64,000 nucleotides of DNA, taken from the NCBI RefSeq assembly GCF_019175385.1, contig NC_083338.1:91719777-91783776 (forward strand), given 5' to 3'. The position numbers and the translations under genes were made by a program. This document shows, piece by piece, positions 46,996 to 59,532 of this stretch; position 1 is the first letter of the stretch; every line of letters starts with the position of its first letter. Below the pieces are notes generated by a model. It saw only the letters and a list, made by a program, of their open reading frames with translations, was not told the DNA's origin and did no database searches. The DNA comes from Lycium barbarum. Taxonomy: Eukaryota; Streptophyta; Magnoliopsida; Solanales; Solanaceae.

Positions 46996-47514
46996 ATGCC
47001 GCCAAAGTGAAAGACTATAACCGCCCAGAAGGGCAAGACTACGACAAAGGGGCGGGTAGAAAGAGAGCCTCCGATGAATATAGAGGAAGGCGAATCGCAT
47101 AATGAGGCCTTGTCTAATACTTCCTCTACCCCGCCTAATGTGGAAGAGCAAGGAGGAGCTCCAGCTCCAATTCCTCCGCCGGTTGCTTCGGGTCAACAAA
47201 TGACCGAGGCTATTCAGTTATTGACACAGTTGGTTGCCGCCCAGGCACAGCGGCAAAATACGGGCCCAAGTGATCGATCAGCTAGTACTAGAGCCCGTGA
47301 CTTCATGACTTTAAATCCTCCGGAGTTCTTTGGGTCAATGTCGGATGAGGATCCGCAAGGCTTTATCGATGAGATGTTGAGGACTTTAAAGATTATTCAT
47401 GCCTCCGAGACTGAATCCGTGGAGTTGGCCTCTTATAGACTCCGGGATGTGGCAGTCTTATGGTATAATAATTGGGTATTATTAAGAGGAGAGAATGCGC
47501 CTCTACCCGTATGA
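46996..47514 (+). pseudogene. gag: Gag N-terminal part, element A
   Basis: Starts MPPK at 46996, then TGA as codon 5. The frame runs on to a second TGA at 47512-47514 in place of the Trp of PVW.EFV. It contains the Pro-rich linker, MTEAIQLLTQLVAAQAQRQ, ARDFMTLNPPEFFGS and the start of the Gag core (ETESVELASYRLRDVAVLWYN). In-frame with the next block. Confidence 0.9.
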
Positions 47515-49194
47515 CAGGAATTTGTGGATGCTTTTATTCATCACTATTTACCACCCGAGATTCACCGAGCTAGGGCGGATAGATTTCTAAATTTGAAGCA
47601 AGGAAGTATGAGTTTCGGGGAGTATAGTATGCAATTTAATTCTTTGGCCAGGTATGCCCCGGCTATGGTGGCTGACATGGGAGATCGTGTTCACAGATTT
47701 GTGAGTATTTTGGGACCACATTTGTTCAAGGATTGTTTGACGGCTTCATTGCAAGATAGGATGGACATTTCCCGTATACAGGCCCATGCCCATAACTTAG
47801 AGGGGCGACAGCAACAATCGAGGAGTGATCCTGATATGGACAGGAGGCAATGCAAGAGGGCTAGATCTATGGGAGCGAGTAGCGAGTACAGAGGGGGATC
47901 GAGGAAGAATTATTCTATGCAGTCAGGCCAGATGGCGACTAGCGCTCCTCCCAGATTTCCAGATAGAAGATTTGACCGCTCCTTTCGCTCGGGACAGGGT
48001 CAGAGCTCGAGGGCTTCAGGTTCCCAGTTTGAGGGTGATTACAGTAAAGGGAGACCCCCAGTTCCACGATGTAGTCGGTGCCGCAAATTACACTCAGGGC
48101 CATGTCGCCAGGACACTGATGCCTGTTATGTTTGTGGGCAGACTGGGCAAATGATGCGAGATTGTCCCTCACGGTATGGTAGAGGTGGGGTTCATCCCAC
48201 AGGCTCAGCAGCTGGTTCCTCGTCAGGGCGCCCGGTAGGGCAGGCTCCCCAGATGTCAGCAGGCCGAGGTAGAGGCAGAGGGGCAGCATCTACTTCAGGT
48301 GCTACCCAGCCCCGCGCATATGCTTTAGCCGGACGACAGGATCTCAAGTCCTCCGCGGATGTGGTTACAGGTATATTTTCTACATTCTTCCGTGATGTGT
48401 ATGCATTGATAGATCCCGGTTCTACATTCTCTTATATTACTCCATATGTTGCTGGTTGTATTGGGGTGAAACCCGAGTCAATTAAACCTTTTGAGGTACT
48501 CACTCTGGTTGGTGATCCCGTGATAGCAAGGAAAGTGTACAAAAATTGTGTCATTGCCATATGTGATCGTCAGACTAAAGCTGATTTGATTGAGCTGAAA
48601 ATGATAAATTTCGATGTAATCATAGATATGGATTGGTTGGCCTCGTGTTATGAAAATGTTGATTGCCGCACAAAAGCGGTTCAATTTCAATTCCCGGGAG
48701 AGCCCGTACCTGAATGGAAGGGTAACACGGCATCCCCAAAAGGTTGGTTTATTTCCTACCTTAAGGCGAGGAAGATGATAGCGAAAGGCTATATTTATCA
48801 TCTAGTTCGGGTGCATGACACAGAAGCAAAGTCGCCAACATTTCAATCTGTTCCGGTGGTGAATGAATTTCCAGATGTATTTCCAGAGGAACTCCCAGGT
48901 CTTCCCCCAAAAAGAGAAATTGATTTCGTCATTGTTGTGTTACCGGACACCGAGCGCATTTCTATTCCACCTTATCGAATGGCTCTGGCAGAATTGAAAG
49001 AGCTAAAGGCACATCTGAAAGACTTGCTTGACAAGGGGTTTATTAGACCCAGTTCGTCGCCGTGGGGAGCAACAGTCTTGTTCGTGAGAAAGAAGGACGG
49101 TTCCCTACGAATGTGCATTGATTACAAACAGCTGAACAAGGTGACGATGAAGAACAAATATCCTCTTCCGAGGATTGATGACTTGTTTGATTAG
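47515..49194 (+). pseudogene. gag-pol: Gag core, zinc knuckle, protease and RT start, element A
   Basis: The longest open stretch in the window (556 codons from the Met at 47524). Order: Gag core ([38 protein letters not shown]); Arg/Ser/Gly linker; Cys/His finger ([12 protein letters not shown]); zinc knuckle [14 protein letters not shown], whose His is replaced by Gln (codon 48148); protease with intact DPGST (Asp at 48412) and [23 protein letters not shown]; then the RT start ([36 protein letters not shown]). It ends at TAG 49192-49194, in place of CAG in FDQLQGAK. Protease cuts the polyprotein; RT copies RNA. Confidence 0.93.
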
Positions 49195-49596
49195 CTGCAG
49201 GGTGCCAAGTGGTTTTCTAAAATCGATTTGAGGTCGGGTTACCATCAAGTGAGAATTAGAGAAGCGGATATTCCCAAAACAGCTTTCAGAATGAGATATA
49301 GCCATTATGAATTCCGGGTGATGTCATTTGGATTGACTAATGCTCCGGCCGTGTTTATGAACTTGATGAACAATGTATTCAGGCCTCTCTTGGATTTATT
49401 TGTAATAGTATTTATTGATGATATTCTGGTATATTCTCGCACGGAATCAGAACATGCAGATCATTTGCGAATTGTTCTTGGCATTCTTCGAGCCCGGGAA
49501 TTATATGCGAAATTTTCAAAGTGTGAGTTCTGGCTGAATTTTGTAACATTTCTGGGCCATGTCATTTCAAATGATGGTATTCGAGTCGATACTTAG
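49195..49596 (+). pseudogene. pol: reverse transcriptase palm, element A
   Basis: In frame with the upstream block. First catalytic Asp in [10 protein letters not shown], then [15 protein letters not shown] at 49411-49422, and [15 protein letters not shown] before TAG (49594-49596) in place of CAG. Confidence 0.92.
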
Positions 49597-50637
49597 AAAA
49601 TTGAGGCTGTGAAGACTTGGCCAAGGCCTACGACACCTACAGAAGTTCATAGTTTTCTGGGGTTGGCAGGTTATTACAGAAGGTTCGTAGAGGGTTTCTC
49701 GTCTATTTAAGCCCCATTGACGAAGCTAACCCAGAAGTTAGCAAAATTTCAGTGGAACGATGCTTGTGAGCGTGGTTTCCAAGAGTTGAAAGACCGATTG
49801 ACCACAGCTCCAGTTTTAACACTTCCAGAAGATCCGGATGGCTATGTTGTGTATTGTGATGCTTCCGGAGTGGGATTAGGATGCATATTGATGCAACATG
49901 ATAGAGTTATTGCATATGCTTCGAGACAACTGCGGAAGCATGAAAAGAATTATCCAACTCATGATCTCGAATTGGCTGCGGTTATTCACGCCTTAAAAAG
50001 ATGGAGGCATTATTTGTATGGGGTATATGTTGATATTTATACAGATCACAAAAGTCTTCAGTACATTTTCAAGCAGAAGGAGTTGAACATGCGGCAGAGG
50101 CGGTGGTTGGAATTATTGAAAGATTATGATGTGAACATTTTGTACCACCCCGGAAAAGCGAAAGTAGTAGCCGACGCGCTTAGCCACCGATCCATGGGTA
50201 GTCTATGTGAAGTTCCTTCAGAAAGGAAAGAAATGATTCGTGGGATCCATCAATTAGCTAATCTTGGAGTACGTGTAGTCGATTCAAGTAGTGCGAGGGT
50301 CAGCATTAACGATCTTGCAGTTTCATCTTTGAATGTAGAAGTGAAGGAGCGACAATATGAAGACTCCCAATTGTGCCATTATAGAGACCAATCTCATGAA
50401 AAGGAGAAGTCTCCATTTGAAGTTTCTATTGATGGAATTCTTAGGTACCGAGGCAGACCATGTGTGCCAAATGTAGCAGAATTGCGCCGACGAATTCTTG
50501 AAGAAGCACATTGTTCTCGGTATTCTATTCATCCAGGTGCAACTAAAATGTATCATCATCTCAAGATGATGTATTGGTGGGATGGCATGAAGAGAGACAT
50601 AGCCGAATTTGTAACACAGTGTCCAAATTGCCAATAA
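49597..50637 (+). pseudogene. pol: RT connection, RNase H and integrase zinc domain, element A
   Basis: Starts in the RT connection ([20 protein letters not shown]), crosses a TAA near 49708 (TCA in relatives), then 306 open codons from 49717. RNase H: first Asp in [12 protein letters not shown], then [37 protein letters not shown]. After a spacer comes the integrase zinc domain with the two His ([12 protein letters not shown]) and two Cys (CPNC). It ends TAA at 50635-50637, where the next residue should be Gln. Confidence 0.92.
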
Positions 50638-51024
50638 GTAAAAGTTAAACATCAAAAGCCAGGAGGCTTATTGCAAGCAATGGAAATCCCTACTTGGAAA
50701 TAGGAAGTGATCAATATGGATTTTATTGTGGGATTACCCTGTTCACGAGGGAAATATAATTCTATATGGGTGATCGTGGACAGACTCACAAAAGGAGCTC
50801 CTTTTCTTCCAGTCAGAACCACGTATTCAGCGGAATATTATGCTAGGTTGTACTTAAAAGAAATTGTGCGACTTCATGGAATTCCATTATCTATTATCAC
50901 AGACAGAGGAGTACAGTTTATAACTAAGTTCTGGAAGTCCTTTCAAGAAGGTCTTGGCACTCAAGTCAAGCTTAGCACGGCGTTCCATCCGCAGACCGAT
51001 GGACAAGTCGAACGTACTATTTAG
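50638..51024 (+). pseudogene. pol: integrase catalytic core, element A
   Basis: VKVKHQKPGG, then TAG at 50701 for Trp (TWK.EVINMDF), then the core: Asp 50719, Asp 50902 (ITDRGVQF) and Glu 51010 (QVERTI), with 35 residues between the last two. TAG at 51022-51024 replaces CAG in TIQTLED. Confidence 0.92.
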
Positions 51025-51234
51025 ACCTTGGAGGATATGCTACGAGTGTGTGTGCTAGATTTTGGTGGTAGTTGGGATGAGCATCTACCCCTTATTGAAT
51101 TTGCATACAATAATAGTTATCATTCCAGCAATCAAATGGCTCTGTATGAAGCCTTGTATGGAAGGAAGTGCAGGTCTCCAATTGGGTGGTTTGAAACAGG
51201 AGAAGCACAATTAATAGGCCCCGAATTGATTTAA
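51025..51234 (+). pseudogene. pol: integrase post-core segment, element A
   Basis: [46 protein letters not shown]..., ending TAA at 51232-51234 in place of the first Gln of QQ. This is the same stretch of integrase where A itself interrupted F. Confidence 0.9.
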
Positions 51235-51792
51235 CAAGTAGTCGAAAAATTCAAGGTGATCCGAGACCGATTGTTAACAGCCCAAAGTCGTCAAAAGTCT
51301 TATGCGGACAATCGCCGACGAGACTTGGATTTCCAGGTTAATGATTGGGTATTTTTGAAAGTATCGCCAATGAAAGGGGTGATGAGATTTGGCAAGAAAG
51401 GGAAGTTAAGTCCAAGGTACGTTGGACCCTATAAAATTATCCGTAAGGTGGGTCGTGTGGCTTATGAATTGGACTTGCCTTCGGAACTTGAATCAGTCCA
51501 TCTAGTCTTCCACGTTTCGATGCTCCGCAAGTGTGTTGGAGATCCCACAAAGATTGTCCCGATAGATGATGTGCAAGTGACAGGAAATCTAACCTATGAA
51601 GAGATGCCTATTGCTATTTTAGACAGGCAAGTGCGAAGACTCCGAAATAAAGAGGTAGTTTCAGTTAAAGTCTTGTGGCGAAACAATAACCGGGAAGAAA
51701 TGACTTGGGAAGCAGAAGAGAGTATGAAGTCTAAGTATCCGCATTTATTTCGACCCCCAGCGGAGATTCAAGATGAAACGCCAACGATATGA
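51235..51792 (+). pseudogene. pol: integrase C-terminus and chromodomain, element A
   Basis: Open from the TAA at 51232 to the natural TGA at 51790-51792. Contains [37 protein letters not shown] (GPY/F motif) and the complete chromodomain: ILDRQVRRLRNKEVVSVKV, then WRNNNREEMTWEAEESMKSKYPHLF. This is the only complete pol C-terminus in the window and defines the element as a Tekay/Del-type chromovirus. Confidence 0.93.
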
Positions 51793-51958
51793 GGTACGTA
51801 TGCTTATTTTTCATGCTTTTGCTCGTGTGTGGCTATAGATATGTGGAAGTTGTGATGTAGCCCTGTGAGGCGATGATATTATGGGTTGTGGTGACAGGTT
51901 GGTGGTGCCAAATTACAGGGGAAACCCTGGCAGAATTTTCGTAGAATCCCGAGTGTTT
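51793..51958 (+). other. 3' untranslated region of element A
   Basis: Non-coding gap between the pol stop and the stem before the purine tract. Confidence 0.7.
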
Positions 51959-51995
51959 AACATTCGAGGACGAATGTTCCAAAAGGGGGGAAGAG
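51959..51995 (+). promoter_or_regulatory. stem and purine tract of element A
   Basis: AACATTCG-AGGA-CGAATGTT (51959-51978) is a perfect 8-bp stem with a 4-base loop; AAAAGGGGGGAAGAG (51981-51995) then abuts the LTR. Confidence 0.88.
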
Positions 51996-54457
51996 TGTTA
52001 TACCTCAGAAATTTCTCCGTGAACGTACAATGAATAGACCAATGAAGAGTATGAGTGTACGATGTTTTACTAAGAAGGGGATGACTACTTATGAGTTTTG
52101 AAAATGTGAAAGTTGCAGATTTGCACTTCGGCCCAGTTGGTGGTAAAATAGAATACGACCTGTAAAGTGGTTTGCGAATCGTAAACTGCTATCGTCTTTC
52201 AATATTCCAAAACTTCAACTTTCTGCCAAATGTCTACATGGTTAAATACGACTCAGAATATGGACCGTAAATCGAAATACGGCCCGTAAATTGTGACCGT
52301 AAACCAGCATGACTCCAGCAAACCTTTCTGGTTCTGTTATGCTTAAATACAGTCATGAAGGACGTACCGTAAACCAAAATACGGCCCGTAAATTGGGTTT
52401 ACGGCAACTGTGCACGTCGACTACTGTTCATAAAAATCAAATTTTAAGTTAAGTATAAGGGACCCTCTTTCATTCCATTCATTTCATTTTCACTCCACAC
52501 TTCAAGAAACATCTATAATACTCTCTAATATTCATCCACAAGAGAATCAAGGGAAAATCAAGATCAACAACACCAAATCCATGAAATCAAGAGTGTGACA
52601 CTCATCAAAGTTCATCTACACCAAGAAATTGCAAAGGAAGTGAAGTAGGGTTTTTGGTATAGAAGAGTATTGCTACTCAAGGCTCGTTCTTACAACATCT
52701 AAAGTAAGTTTTATGACTTTCTCATGATGATTGAAGTATTTATACGTTGAAACACTTGGATTATAAAAGAGTGTAGTAAATGGGTCATAAAATGTGAATA
52801 GTGCCTTAGTTGAATGATAGTTGGATTAAATTATGAATGTTGATGAGTTGGGAGTATAAATATGCTATAAATGACGTGTAGACCACGAAATAGGGGTGAT
52901 GTATGAGAAAATGTGATGATGAGCTAAAACCCATAAATGTGGAGAAATTGGAGAAAAATGGGGAAATGTGGTAAATGTAGATAAATGACGATTGTTGATA
53001 CGATATTGTGAGTGTTGTTGTGAATGTTTGGTAGTTGAAATGAAACATGGGAAAAGTAGTAGAAACTAGAAATGTTGCCCAATTTTCACTAGAAATAGTA
53101 GCGCGTTCTTCTCGTCGATTGACTAACAATGGTACAAATTCACTCTTGAAGGTAGAGATGTGATATCAAAGGAAATCAAGCAGACGATAGCATAGTTAAA
53201 CGACAAAGGTATGTGAGGCTTATCTTTTCTTTCAAAAGGCATGAATCCTTCAAGTCTTGTATAATCCTTCTACAAAACGAAGCCTATGAGTCCTTCAATA
53301 TATTGAATTACATTTGAATATGATGGTGATGATAATGAGCTAGAGTGTAGCAATTCAAGAAATTGTGGCATGATGTTCCTATAACGCTAATGATGTTATC
53401 TTTGTTAACACTCGCCTTATGTTCTATTTCCTTCAAGGCCAGGCACGATACTCGTAAACGTTCATATAATCGGGGGTTCACGACCTTACGTCACCCTGAC
53501 GTAGTGTGGTTGCCCTTAAGGATTAACGTATGCTCTTAATGCTAATATACGATATGTCTATAAGATGATTGATAATGCTAGTTTGTAATATGATGATGAT
53601 ATGTACAAGATACCAAGAAATAATACGATGATGCTATGTTATGAGATGTGTAATAGTGATGTGTTATGATTGATTTTGTGATGATAAGATTCCACCGTGC
53701 CTACTTGGCCGGGCATGTCACCGGGAATGCGGGCTGCGTATGATTCCACCTCGCCTATATGGCCGGGCATGTCACCGCTAATGCGGGCTGCTATGTTTAC
53801 ACCGAGCCTAGAGGGCCTGGCATGATCACCACTAGTGGGCAGCATGTACGTGATGAAGTCTGTGATGATGTATGTGATGATGAATGTGATGATATATGGG
53901 ATATGACAAACATATACTATGATGATGTAAAATATGATATATGTAAAAAGTATATTGCTTATAACAATCAAGCAGGTTATATCTTTTCTTATGATTCATG
54001 ATGCTTCTGTGACATTGTTCATTTCATTCCTGCCTTACATACTCAGTACAATGTTCGTACTGACGTCCGTTTTCTTTGGACGCTGTGTTCATGCCCACAG
54101 GTAGACAGGGAGGAGATCTTGCTCCGGACTTTTAGAAGCTGTTAGCTGACTGAAAGCACTCCCTTGTTCCGGAGGTGCTTATGATGAATGTTTTGTGTAC
54201 AGTTGTATGTGTAATCTAGTAGAGGCTCATAGATACTGAATGTGGGTTATGTGGTTTAACGACGTGGGTATTGTGTAAATATATTGATATATGTTATTGT
54301 ATAAAGGTATTATATTTTGTAATGAAAATAAGTATCTTTTGTAAAATGAGTATGAAATCGATAAATGATTGTTGAATGATTCTAAGCAGTAATAGTACGA
54401 GCGGTGCTCGGTGGTTAGCCCCGGGTACCCGTCGCGGCCCCTAGTTGGGTCGTGACA
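51996..54457 (+). repeat. 3' LTR of element A
   Basis: 2462 bp from TGTTATACCTC to GTCGTGACA. Uninterrupted, so it serves as the reference for the split 5' LTR. Confidence 0.95.
54044..54100 (+). promoter_or_regulatory. three-hairpin block, A 3' LTR
   Basis: Identical in its stems to the 5' LTR copy (CAGTAC/GTACTG, GTCC/GGAC, CTGTG/CACAG). Confidence 0.65.
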
Positions 54458-54462
54458 CATAC

Positions 54463-54998
54463 GGGGCCATTTGGATACTTAAATGGTAGCTATTGTTATA
54501 TGCAAACTCAATAAGGGGTAGGTGATTATCCCAACTACCACCGAAATCCAGCACACATGCTCGGAGCATATCCTCCAAGGTCTGAATTGTACGCTCGGCT
54601 TGCCCATCAATTTGCGGATGAAATGTTGTACTAACCTTCAACTCGGTACCTAGACCTTCTTGAAAGGACTTCCAGAACATGCCTGTAAACTGTGCTCCTC
54701 TATCTGTAATAATGGATAGTGGAACACTATGAAGTCGCACAATTTCCTTGAGATACAACCTCGCATAATCTTCTACTGAGTATGTGGTCCTGACTGGAAG
54801 AAAATGAGATGCCTTTGTTAATCTGTCCACAATTACCCATATAGAATTATGCTTACCTCGAGAACGAGGTTACCCCACCATAAAATCCATATGGATCACT
54901 TCCCACTTCCAAGTAGGGATTTCCGTTGCTTTCTATAATCCTCCTGGCTTTTGATGTTCGATCTTTACTTGTTGGCAATTTGGACATTGGGCTACAAA
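54463..54998 (-). pseudogene. pol: integrase catalytic core, element F
   Basis: Minus-strand reading from CPNCQQVKIEHQKPGG through a damaged stretch near 54850-54900 (stops and a frame change around HMDF) to the 129-codon open part (54441-54830): DRLTKASHFLPV, ITDRGAQFT with the second Asp, QAERTIQTLED with the Glu, and NNSYHLSIQMAPY at the A junction. The protein resumes at 41141 on the other side of A. Its last codons before 54458 are A's LTR and are excluded. Confidence 0.88.
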
Positions 54999-55871
54999 TT
55001 ATTCTATGTCTCTCTTCATGCCATCCCACCAATATATCAATTTGAGATCTTGATACATCTTTGTTGCACCTGGGTGAATAGAATACCGAGAAAAGTGGGC
55101 TTCTTCCTGAATTCGTCGGCGCAATTCTGCAACATTCGGAACACATAGCCTGCTTTGGTATCTAAGAATCTCATCCGTCGAAGTTTTAAATGGAGATCTC
55201 TCGTTTTCATGACGTGTGTCTCTATACTGGCTCAACTGAGGATCTTCATATTGACGCTCTTTCACTTCCACATTCAGGGACGAAACCGTGGGATCATTAA
55301 TACCAATCCCTGCACTACCTGAATCAATTACACGTACTCCAAGATTAGCTAATTGATGGAGCTCATGAACCATCTCTTTCTTTTCCGGAGGAACATCACA
55401 TAAACTGCCCATTGATGGGCGGCTAAGCGCATCGGCTACTACATTTGCTTTTCCAGGATGGTACAAAATATTCACATCATAATCTTTCAATAACTCTAAC
55501 CACCGCCTCTGCCGCAGATTTAACTCCTTCTGCTTGAAAATGTATTGAAGACTCTTGTGGTCTGTATAGATATCAACATGTACGCCATACACGTAATGTC
55601 TCCATATCTTTAATGCATGAATAACCGCAACCAATTCAATATCATGGGTTGGATAATTCTTTTCATGTTTTTGCAGCTGTCTCGAAGCATAAGCAATGAC
55701 TCTACCATGCTGCATTATCACACATCCTAACCCAACACCGGAAGCATCATAGTATACCACATAGCCATCTGACCCTTCTGGAAGTGTTAAGACTGGAGCT
55801 GAGGTTAATCTGTCCATCAACTCTCGGAAGCTACGTTCATAAGCATCATTCCATTGAAATTTAGATGTCTT
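54999..55871 (-). pseudogene. pol: RNase H and integrase zinc domain, element F
   Basis: 273 open codons (54999-55820) plus a few codons back to the RT stop. RNase H motifs [44 protein letters not shown] and ADALSRPS; then the spacer and the integrase zinc domain ([12 protein letters not shown]). The Cys-neighbouring residue of the zinc domain in A and B is Phe here. Ends in TAA within DIEFVAQ. Confidence 0.9.
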
Positions 55872-56833
55872 CTAGGTTAGCTTCGTCAATTGAGCTGAAA
55901 TAGATGCGAAGCCCTCTACGAATCTTCTATAATAACCTGCCAATCCTAGAAAACTATGAACTTCTGTAGGCGTCGTAGGCCTTGGCCAATTCTTCACAGC
56001 TTCAATTTTCTGAGTATCAACTCGAATACCGTCATCTGAAATAACATGGCCCAGAAATGTTACAGAATTCAACCAAAACTCGCACTTTGAAAATTTTGCA
56101 TATAATTCTCGAGCTCGAAGAATTCCAAGTACGATACGTAAATGATTTGCATGCTCTGATTCTGTGCGAGAATACACCAGAATATCATCAATAAATACTA
56201 TCACAAATAGATCCAAGAGAGGCCTGAATACATTATTCATCAAATTTATAAACACGACCGGAGCATTAGTCAACCCAAACGACATCACCCGAAACTCATA
56301 ATGGCCATATCTCGTTCTGAAGGCTATTTTAGGAATATCTTCTTCTTTAACCCTCACTTGATGATAGCCCGACCTCAGGTCTATTTTAGAAAACCACTTG
56401 GCACCCTGTAGTTGATCAAATAAATCATCAATCCTTGGGAGAGGATATCTGTTCTTTATCGTCACCTTGTTCAACTGCCTATAATCGATGCATATTCCTA
56501 GGGAACCATCTTTCTTTCTCATGAACAAGAATGGGGCTCCCCACGACGATGAACTGGGTCTAATGAACCCCTTCTCAAGCAAATCTTTCAACTGCGCCTT
56601 TAGCTCTTTCAATGTTGCCGGAGCCATTCGATAAGGAGGAATAGAAATAGGCTTAGTGTCCGGCAACACATCAATGGCGAAATAAATTTCTCTTTCTGGA
56701 GGAAGACTTGGAAGTTCATCTGGAAATACATCCGGAAATTCATTCACTACCGGAACGGATTGGAAAGTGGGTGACGTTGCTTCGGTGTAATGTACTCGGA
56801 CTAGATGATAAATATAGCCTTTAGCTATCATCT
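55872..56833 (-). pseudogene. pol: reverse transcriptase, element F
   Basis: About 320 codons. Starts at [15 protein letters not shown] where LTR G cuts in; the seven codons further upstream are LTR sequence. Contains [63 protein letters not shown] and [13 protein letters not shown]. It keeps the protease-RT linker that is frameshifted in B. TAG at 55872 replaces CAG (TQKTSKFQW). Confidence 0.92.
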
Positions 56834-59532
56834 TGTCACGACCCAGCCCCATGGGCCATGACTAGTGCCCGAGCTGGACACTCGTATACATACCTGTTAG
56901 ACATAGTCAAACTAAATCTAAGAACAATATGGAAACTTGCAAAAGAACTCCAAAGGTTCATAACGTCATCATATATGTATATATCCAGATAACCTGTCTC
57001 CTGAGGAGTCACAACTAATCAAAACATAATATGGTACGCAAGCCGACAAGGTTGCCACTACATATCAATACCATAGGCAAGCCGACAAGGCTGCCATAAC
57101 AGACTAACATGTCCATAGCACTTCGTATAGACACAGCTAAACAAAACTTATACACAACCCACACATATGCCTACAGACCTCTAAGAGTATCGATAGTGAA
57201 ATATGACGGGACTGGTCCCCGCCGTACCCCTGGATAAACATATATATACATATACATCAAACGATCTGTACCAAAAGTCTAGGCTCCGGAACAATGGAGC
57301 TCTCCAAGACAGCCGAGTGGAAACCCTAAGCTGGAGGACCACCAAATCGAGTATCTGTACCTGCGGGCACGAAACGCAGCCCCCCGAAGAAATGGGGTCC
57401 GTACGAGATATGTACTGAGTATATAAAGCATGAAATACAATAAAGAGGGGATAAGTATGACATTAAAAATACCAATACACTTGCCTTAATAAAAATGTAA
57501 ATCATGCATATCAATATCATATACCATACCCGGTCCATTATGGGACTCGGTGAATAAAGTCATCACATACCATCCTTGGCGCCATAATCACATCATCATA
57601 TCATCATATCATCATATCATCATCATATATATATATACCGTACCCGACCCTCTAGTGAGGGACTCGGTGAAAAATGCAGCGAAACTGTGCACGAAAACAT
57701 ACCCGGCCCGGGACTCGGTGAAAGATATATTGACGAATGCACGAGCAGAGTAGTTAGCAACCAGATGCAAACTAAGTCATATCTGAGACTCGATAGAATA
57801 ATCAAAATGAAATATCATTTGAAAATCAAGACAATAATCATATCAAGTACTCTTCGAATGTCACAATGGATTATATCAAAATAGGACTTCTGGAATCATA
57901 GACACGTATCAAGACATAATAAGATAAGTTCTGGGAATCAAGAACATTAGCCATCCCAGTGTCTCTAAGAATAGGAGCTTCTTTGGAGTCATATATACGT
58001 CGTCTGTTTGTTTCATAAAGATCATGCCAAAAAGAAGGAAGGGATAACTTCACATACCTGTTATAGATTAAATGTAGCCAAGTTGCTTCGTCGCCTCTTT
58101 AGCCTATTTAATATGAAAGTAACACTATTGTCAGTAACCTACAATTTCCTAGCTTATAAATCTACAACCAATCACTTATAGGAATCATTTCTTAGTTCAC
58201 ACTTCTCGATTAGTATTTTGATTAGTTAAGAACTTAACGGGAATCGGGCAACATTTTCTCTATATAACTCGCCTAAGACGAACTTCCAATTAATCTCCGA
58301 TTATCATCACAACACCAACAACAACAATACCAATATTTTCATATCAAACTAAAATTAAATCCATTCTTAAATTACCTCCACAACAGCCCAATATATATTC
58401 CTATACCGATACTTGTATACACTCTTTTATTTTCGTATATATATAGTATGACAACAAGCACAACCATAACGACAGACAATCCCACGATATTCCAGCACAC
58501 CAAACAATTTATAATAACCACCAAACAGTCCACATGATACCAATAACAATTTATCCGATTTCCAATATAGTTTTCATAATTCTTTCATCTAGCAACGTAG
58601 ATACGACCCAGATAACTCAAATACATCTAGGGGAGAGGATTTCTTACCTTATATCTCAAGATTTAATCTTCTTCCACCTTACTTCATTACGAAGAAAACC
58701 CGGGTTAAACAGCGCGACAAAATGGAACAATGAGATCGAAGTAGTGAGCAAAATCCGTTTGTTGTTCTCGACGAGAATTGTACTTTGTCCTCATGAAATT
58801 TTCATGTTGCTGCCTAAAAGGAAAACCATGTTGCTTGATAAAAAGGGAAAGTCACTTTAGTACCAGTAATATTCGTTGCCTATGTAAATTCCTAAAGAAC
58901 AAGATTGCTACATTTGTGTGCCTTTCCCTTGGAGAAAAATAAAACGTTACTGTATGTACATAAATTCCTTGTAAAACCTTTACATTATATTGATCCATCC
59001 CTTCTTTTAGTGGGTGTGGAGCCCACTTACACGTAATGATCCCATGATAATTATCTTCCACCAAATGGTGACACCGAATCCATGCAAATTCATATTCATT
59101 AGTTTCTTGCCTCCTACTGCCACGTGGAAGGGTGCTTTCACATCAATAGCTATCCACATTATTTCATATCCAAAAATACACTAATTAATTTCTAGTCTCC
59201 CACTTTATTCTAACATTTAACCAATTATCCACATGATTAATTTCTTGATCTCAATTCACTTTAATAATAATTATTTTTAATACACTTCATATACTCATTG
59301 TCATGAATATGTGACATAGCACTAGTCCATAGTCCCTTTTGGTACACACAAAATATTATTCTCAATCACCGTGGTCACACTTCTTAAGTCCTAAATTATT
59401 TTGGGACTTCATTCCTTGTATACACCGAGCTCTTGATTTTCATCCTTGGATATGATCAAATTCTCCGGGCTCGGGTAAATTTGCTCATGTTGGACGATTA
59501 AATGTTCTAGTCCAAAAATACGGGGCATTATA
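56834..59532 (-). repeat. LTR G, minus, inserted in element F
   Basis: Minus-strand start TATAATGCCCCG at 59532 aligns base for base with TGTTATATCCCG of B, E and J; end GGGTCGTGACA at 56834. It carries two GCAAGCCGACAAGGNTGCC repeats (57037-57095) and GTGAGGGACTCGGTG repeats (57535-57720). CATCT flanks it on the left but GCTTG on the right, so no target duplication pairs up and no purine tract lies on the right. Confidence 0.75.
57361..57417 (-). promoter_or_regulatory. three-hairpin block, LTR G
   Basis: Minus sense: CAGTAC/GTACGG (five of six), CCCC/GGGG, CTGCG/CGCAG. Confidence 0.6.

Larger units (their letters stand above)
41142..54457 (+). mobile_element. element A: full-length Tekay-type chromovirus inserted in F
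   Basis: 5' LTR 41142-46791 (including solo LTR J), primer site 46796-46807, gag-pol 46996-51792, stem and purine tract 51959-51995, 3' LTR 51996-54457. Exact target duplication CATAC (41137-41141, 54458-54462). A and F share high protein similarity, so this is a family inserting into its own relative, on the opposite strand. All expected domains are present, but at least eight in-frame stops silence it. Confidence 0.95.
37939..56833 (-). mobile_element. element F: Tekay-type chromovirus split by A
   Basis: 3' LTR 37939-40290, purine tract 40291-40307, integrase end 40520-41141, then element A (41142-54457), then the rest of integrase, RNase H and RT (54463-56833). At 56834 LTR G cuts it inside the protease-RT linker, so gag and the 5' LTR are not in the window. 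A lies inside the integrase codons for QMAPYE, with the CATAC target duplication on both sides. Several stops confirm F is dead. Confidence 0.9.

Noticed and set aside
47515..49194. Intact gag-pol gene of a living element
   Set aside because: Stops on both sides are in frame with clear homology beyond them, so the open stretch is one part of a dead polyprotein.
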